The notes under the pieces: generated by a model
What the model was told of the DNA's origin: nothing
Databases searched by the model: none
What the model saw: the letters and a program-made list of their open reading frames with translations, nothing else
Assembly (NCBI RefSeq): GCF_026151205.1
Contig: NC_087077.1
Coordinates: 19,527,975-19,591,974, forward strand
DNA: 64,000 nucleotides
DNA from: Bolinopsis microptera
Taxonomy: Eukaryota > Ctenophora > Tentaculata > Lobata > Bolinopsidae
Reading direction: 5' to 3'
In this document: one piece after another, positions 62,201 to 64,000 of the stretch
Position numbering within the stretch: the stretch's first letter is position 1
Layout: every line of letters starts with the position of its first letter
Position numbers and translations under genes: made by a program

Positions 62201-62384
62201 AGTGACTTTAGTAACTTTAGTAACTTTAGTGACTTTAGTAACTTTAGTAACTTTAGTGACTTTAGTAACTTTAGTAACTTCTGATCGTACCTTGCGAAGG
62301 TCCAGGATCCCTGGAGTGTATATCTCTTGTGAACACAGACGGTCTGGTTTACAGGAACAGTATCGTGGTTAGTCGCGTAAACTC
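59282..62384 (-). CDS. Unrecognised protein, C-terminal five exons
   Basis: Five phase-compatible minus-strand exons: 62384-62291, 61559-61406, 61240-61134, 59797-59610 (or ending 59668) and 59520-59282 with a TAG stop. About 258 residues are visible; the 5' part lies further right or outside. The text is rich in Thr, Ser and beta-type alternation (VHKRYTLQGSWTFAR; SVRYRITGIKFAES; VTVTSMWTVDLETEP; EQWVDIRFTGQVSLITKG) and suggests a secreted or luminal beta-rich domain. One N-glycosylation site (NQT) is present in the first exon, and no transmembrane segment is visible. A short faint resemblance of its last two exons to TMEM231 was judged too weak to use. The intron after the third exon carries a truncated CCCCTAAAATGTC element, and the second exon's acceptor is amplified. 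Confidence 0.6.
59817..61036. mobile_element. Second, truncated CCCCTAAAATGTC element
   Basis: Inverted relative to the copy at 32866-34524 and colinear with its last ~1.37 kb, at high identity. It begins TTACGGGTAAACCGCCCC and lacks the other end, stopping at TATGTAAATA next to an AAATAAAT repeat. It lies in an intron of the unrecognised minus-strand gene. Confidence 0.92.
61539..62035 (-). repeat. Unrecognised gene, exon acceptor repeated seven times
   Basis: A 68-bp unit, minus strand CTGTAACACAG|GACTGATAAG and AGATTAGAG plus upstream intron, is present about seven times (first and last copies with small changes). The leftmost copy supplies the acceptor (61560-61561) of the exon 61559-61406; the others are orphan acceptors with 20 bases of exon. 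Each unit also contains GTTATCAGTAAAACAG. Confidence 0.9.
62105..62281. repeat. 9-bp minisatellite (TAACTTTAG)n
   Basis: About 19 copies with TAAC/TGAC variation, ending about ten bases from the donor of exon 62384-62291. The MTLVTLVTL frame across it is an artefact. Confidence 0.95.
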
Positions 62385-62482
62385 CTGTATTGTGAGGATT
62401 ACTATATCATTATTTCATTTCAGCCAACCTGCAATAACTACTCAGTCCTCGCACGACTCCTACATATCCGTGTTCTATAGTA

Positions 62483-63424
62483 ACGGGTGATGATTAAAAA
62501 ATGGGACTTTTTTCAAGGGTCTTTTTAGTGTCGATAAAACTATTTTTGGTTCAAACCAATGAAACAGCGTTGTAAAACGGGCAATTTTGAACGAGTATGG
62601 TCAATGACAAGCGCCCATGAGCCCATTTTGATTGGTTCAGGAGGGCTTCTTTCATCAAGCTCAAAAATCCGTCTGTACAGTTGGGCCTAAAATCGTGTTG
62701 GCGCAGTCTCTTCTTTTGTGCCCTAAGGCCCATGTATGCTTGTAAGCCATATTCCGGGCATGTACATGTGTTGCCAGGACTCTAAAGAAGTCCTCTATGG
62801 GTTGAGATTGTCAAAATTTACTTTGGTCGATAACTTTTGGGACGAAATTGGCCCTTATGGCAAATAAAGATGTGGTTTTCCCAGAAAAATACGATCTAGC
62901 CCCATCCTAACGAACCACCTTCCACCCTTTGGGGATATTTTCTTGTAGGAACAACACCTGGCAAGGCTTCAAGCACTTTGATTTTTACGTGGTACCATTA
63001 TAGACCATGCTAAAGCCGATAGTTGACCTAGCCTCGATCTTTCACACGGTAAAATTTTACCCCTCAGGTGGTTTCTAGCCAAAATATCTTCTTACTGGTT
63101 TTAGCTACGCTGATGGGTGTTGAACCCTCGTCTTAAGCATAACATTCGGCATACTCTCTGCTAAATATTTTTTGGTATGGAAGCTTTAACTACCTGTGAG
63201 GCGACTTCTGTGAACAGAGCTTTGCTGTAAAGTTTTTATAGGACCCCTCCCCTAGTTCGAGACCATTATCGGGGACAAAGATCAACCAATTTTATCAAAT
63301 GGGGGTGGAAACTGTTCGAGTATCGTTCAGAGTAACTGGTGGTTGTGGTAAAATTTCAAAATTTTGTTCAGGTGGAATCTGAGGGCTAAAAAACATGTAG
63401 TCCCATTTTTTATTCATCACCCGT
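62483..63424. mobile_element. 942-bp TA-flanked inverted-repeat element
   Basis: Terminal inverted repeats ACGGGTGATGATTAAAAAAT at the left and its complement (one mismatch over 25 bp) at the right, with TA on both sides (62481-62482, 63425-63426). It splits the 26-bp minisatellite, whose first unit lies just left at 62456-62481. No transposase was recognised. Confidence 0.9.
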
Positions 63425-64000
63425 TACTCCTACATAGCCGTGTTCTATAGTACTCCTACATAGCCGTGTTCTATAGTACTCCTACATAGCCGTGTTCTAT
63501 AGTACTCATACATAGCCGTGTTCTATAATACTCCTACATAGCCGTGTTCTATAATACTCCTACATAGCCGTGTTCTATAATACTCCTACATAGCCGTGTT
63601 CTATAATACTCCTACATAGCCGTGTTCTATAATACTCCTACATAGCCGTGTTCTATAATACTCCTACATAGCCGTGTTCTATAATACTCATACATAGCCG
63701 TGTTCTATAGTACTCATACATAGCCGTGTTCTATAATACTCCTACATAGCCGTGTTCTATAATACTCCTACATAGCCGTGTTCTATAATACTCCTACATA
63801 GCCGTGTTCTATAATACTCCTACATAGCCGTGTTCTATAGTACTCATACATAGCCGTGTTCTATAATACTCCTACATAGCCGTGTTCTATAGTACTCCTA
63901 CATAGCCGTGTTCTATAGTACTCCTACATAGCCGTGTTCTATAGTACTCATACATAGCCGTGTTCTATAATACTCCTACATAGCCGTGTTCTATAATACT
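63425..64000. repeat. 26-bp minisatellite running off the right edge
   Basis: About 22 head-to-tail copies of ACTCCTACATAGCCGTGTTC plus TATAAT or TATAGT, continuing past the window end. The unit resembles 62449-62481, which on the minus strand reads EHGYVGV and may itself be the edge of an upstream exon of the unrecognised gene. Confidence 0.96.

Noticed and set aside
62166-62372. MTLVTLVTL frame
   Set aside because: Artefact of the 9-bp TAACTTTAG minisatellite.

Overview
This is AT-rich, repeat-laden nuclear DNA from an animal. The evidence is spliced genes for two class A (rhodopsin-like) seven-transmembrane receptors, a nardilysin-type M16 metalloprotease, the ciliary BBSome subunit BBIP1, animal-type non-LTR retrotransposons and a Ty1/copia element. 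The phylum cannot be fixed from sequence alone; a marine invertebrate is plausible. All exon models are read by eye from splice signals, reading phase and recalled family motifs; no alignment was run.

Layout. 1-4043: 52-bp satellite. 5061-8742 (+): five-exon GPCR 1. 9040-17455 (-): at least thirteen coding segments for the N-terminal half of a nardilysin-like protease; the rest must lie beyond the left edge (GPCR 1 would then sit inside one of its introns) or be lost. 18453-18668 (-): BBIP1. 20090-25983: a broken CR1/L2-like LINE split by a 4.1-kb foldback. 26-32 kb: no recognisable gene. 32.1-36.8 kb: foldback MITE, a 1.66-kb element full of CCCCTAAAATGTC motifs, and a LINE RT. 38517-43551: intact copia element with identical LTRs. 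44.9-49.4 kb: very large imperfect palindrome. 50050-57457 (+): five-exon GPCR 2 with LINEs in introns 1 and 3. 59282-62384 (-): five exons of an unrecognised protein. 62483-63424: TA-flanked inverted-repeat element inside a 26-bp minisatellite that runs off the right edge.

The main discovery is a shared pattern. In all three multi-exon gene families here, short tandem duplications are centred on splice junctions and copy an exon edge together with its donor or acceptor. About a dozen cases are visible, from 2 copies (GPCR 2 exon 4 acceptor) to 16 copies (GPCR 2 exon 4 donor). Several units carry pyrimidine-rich tract + CAG|GT, so one unit can act as acceptor and donor. In nardilysin such a duplication splits a conserved exon and recreates a phase-perfect intron. 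This fits intron birth by tandem duplication of AG|GT sites (a published hypothesis), here apparently ongoing and recurrent in one locus.

Two stretches need an assembly check: the G-depleted tract at 14.1-15.4 kb, which holds a corrupted copy of a nardilysin exon, and the 4.5-kb palindrome at 44.9-49.4 kb.
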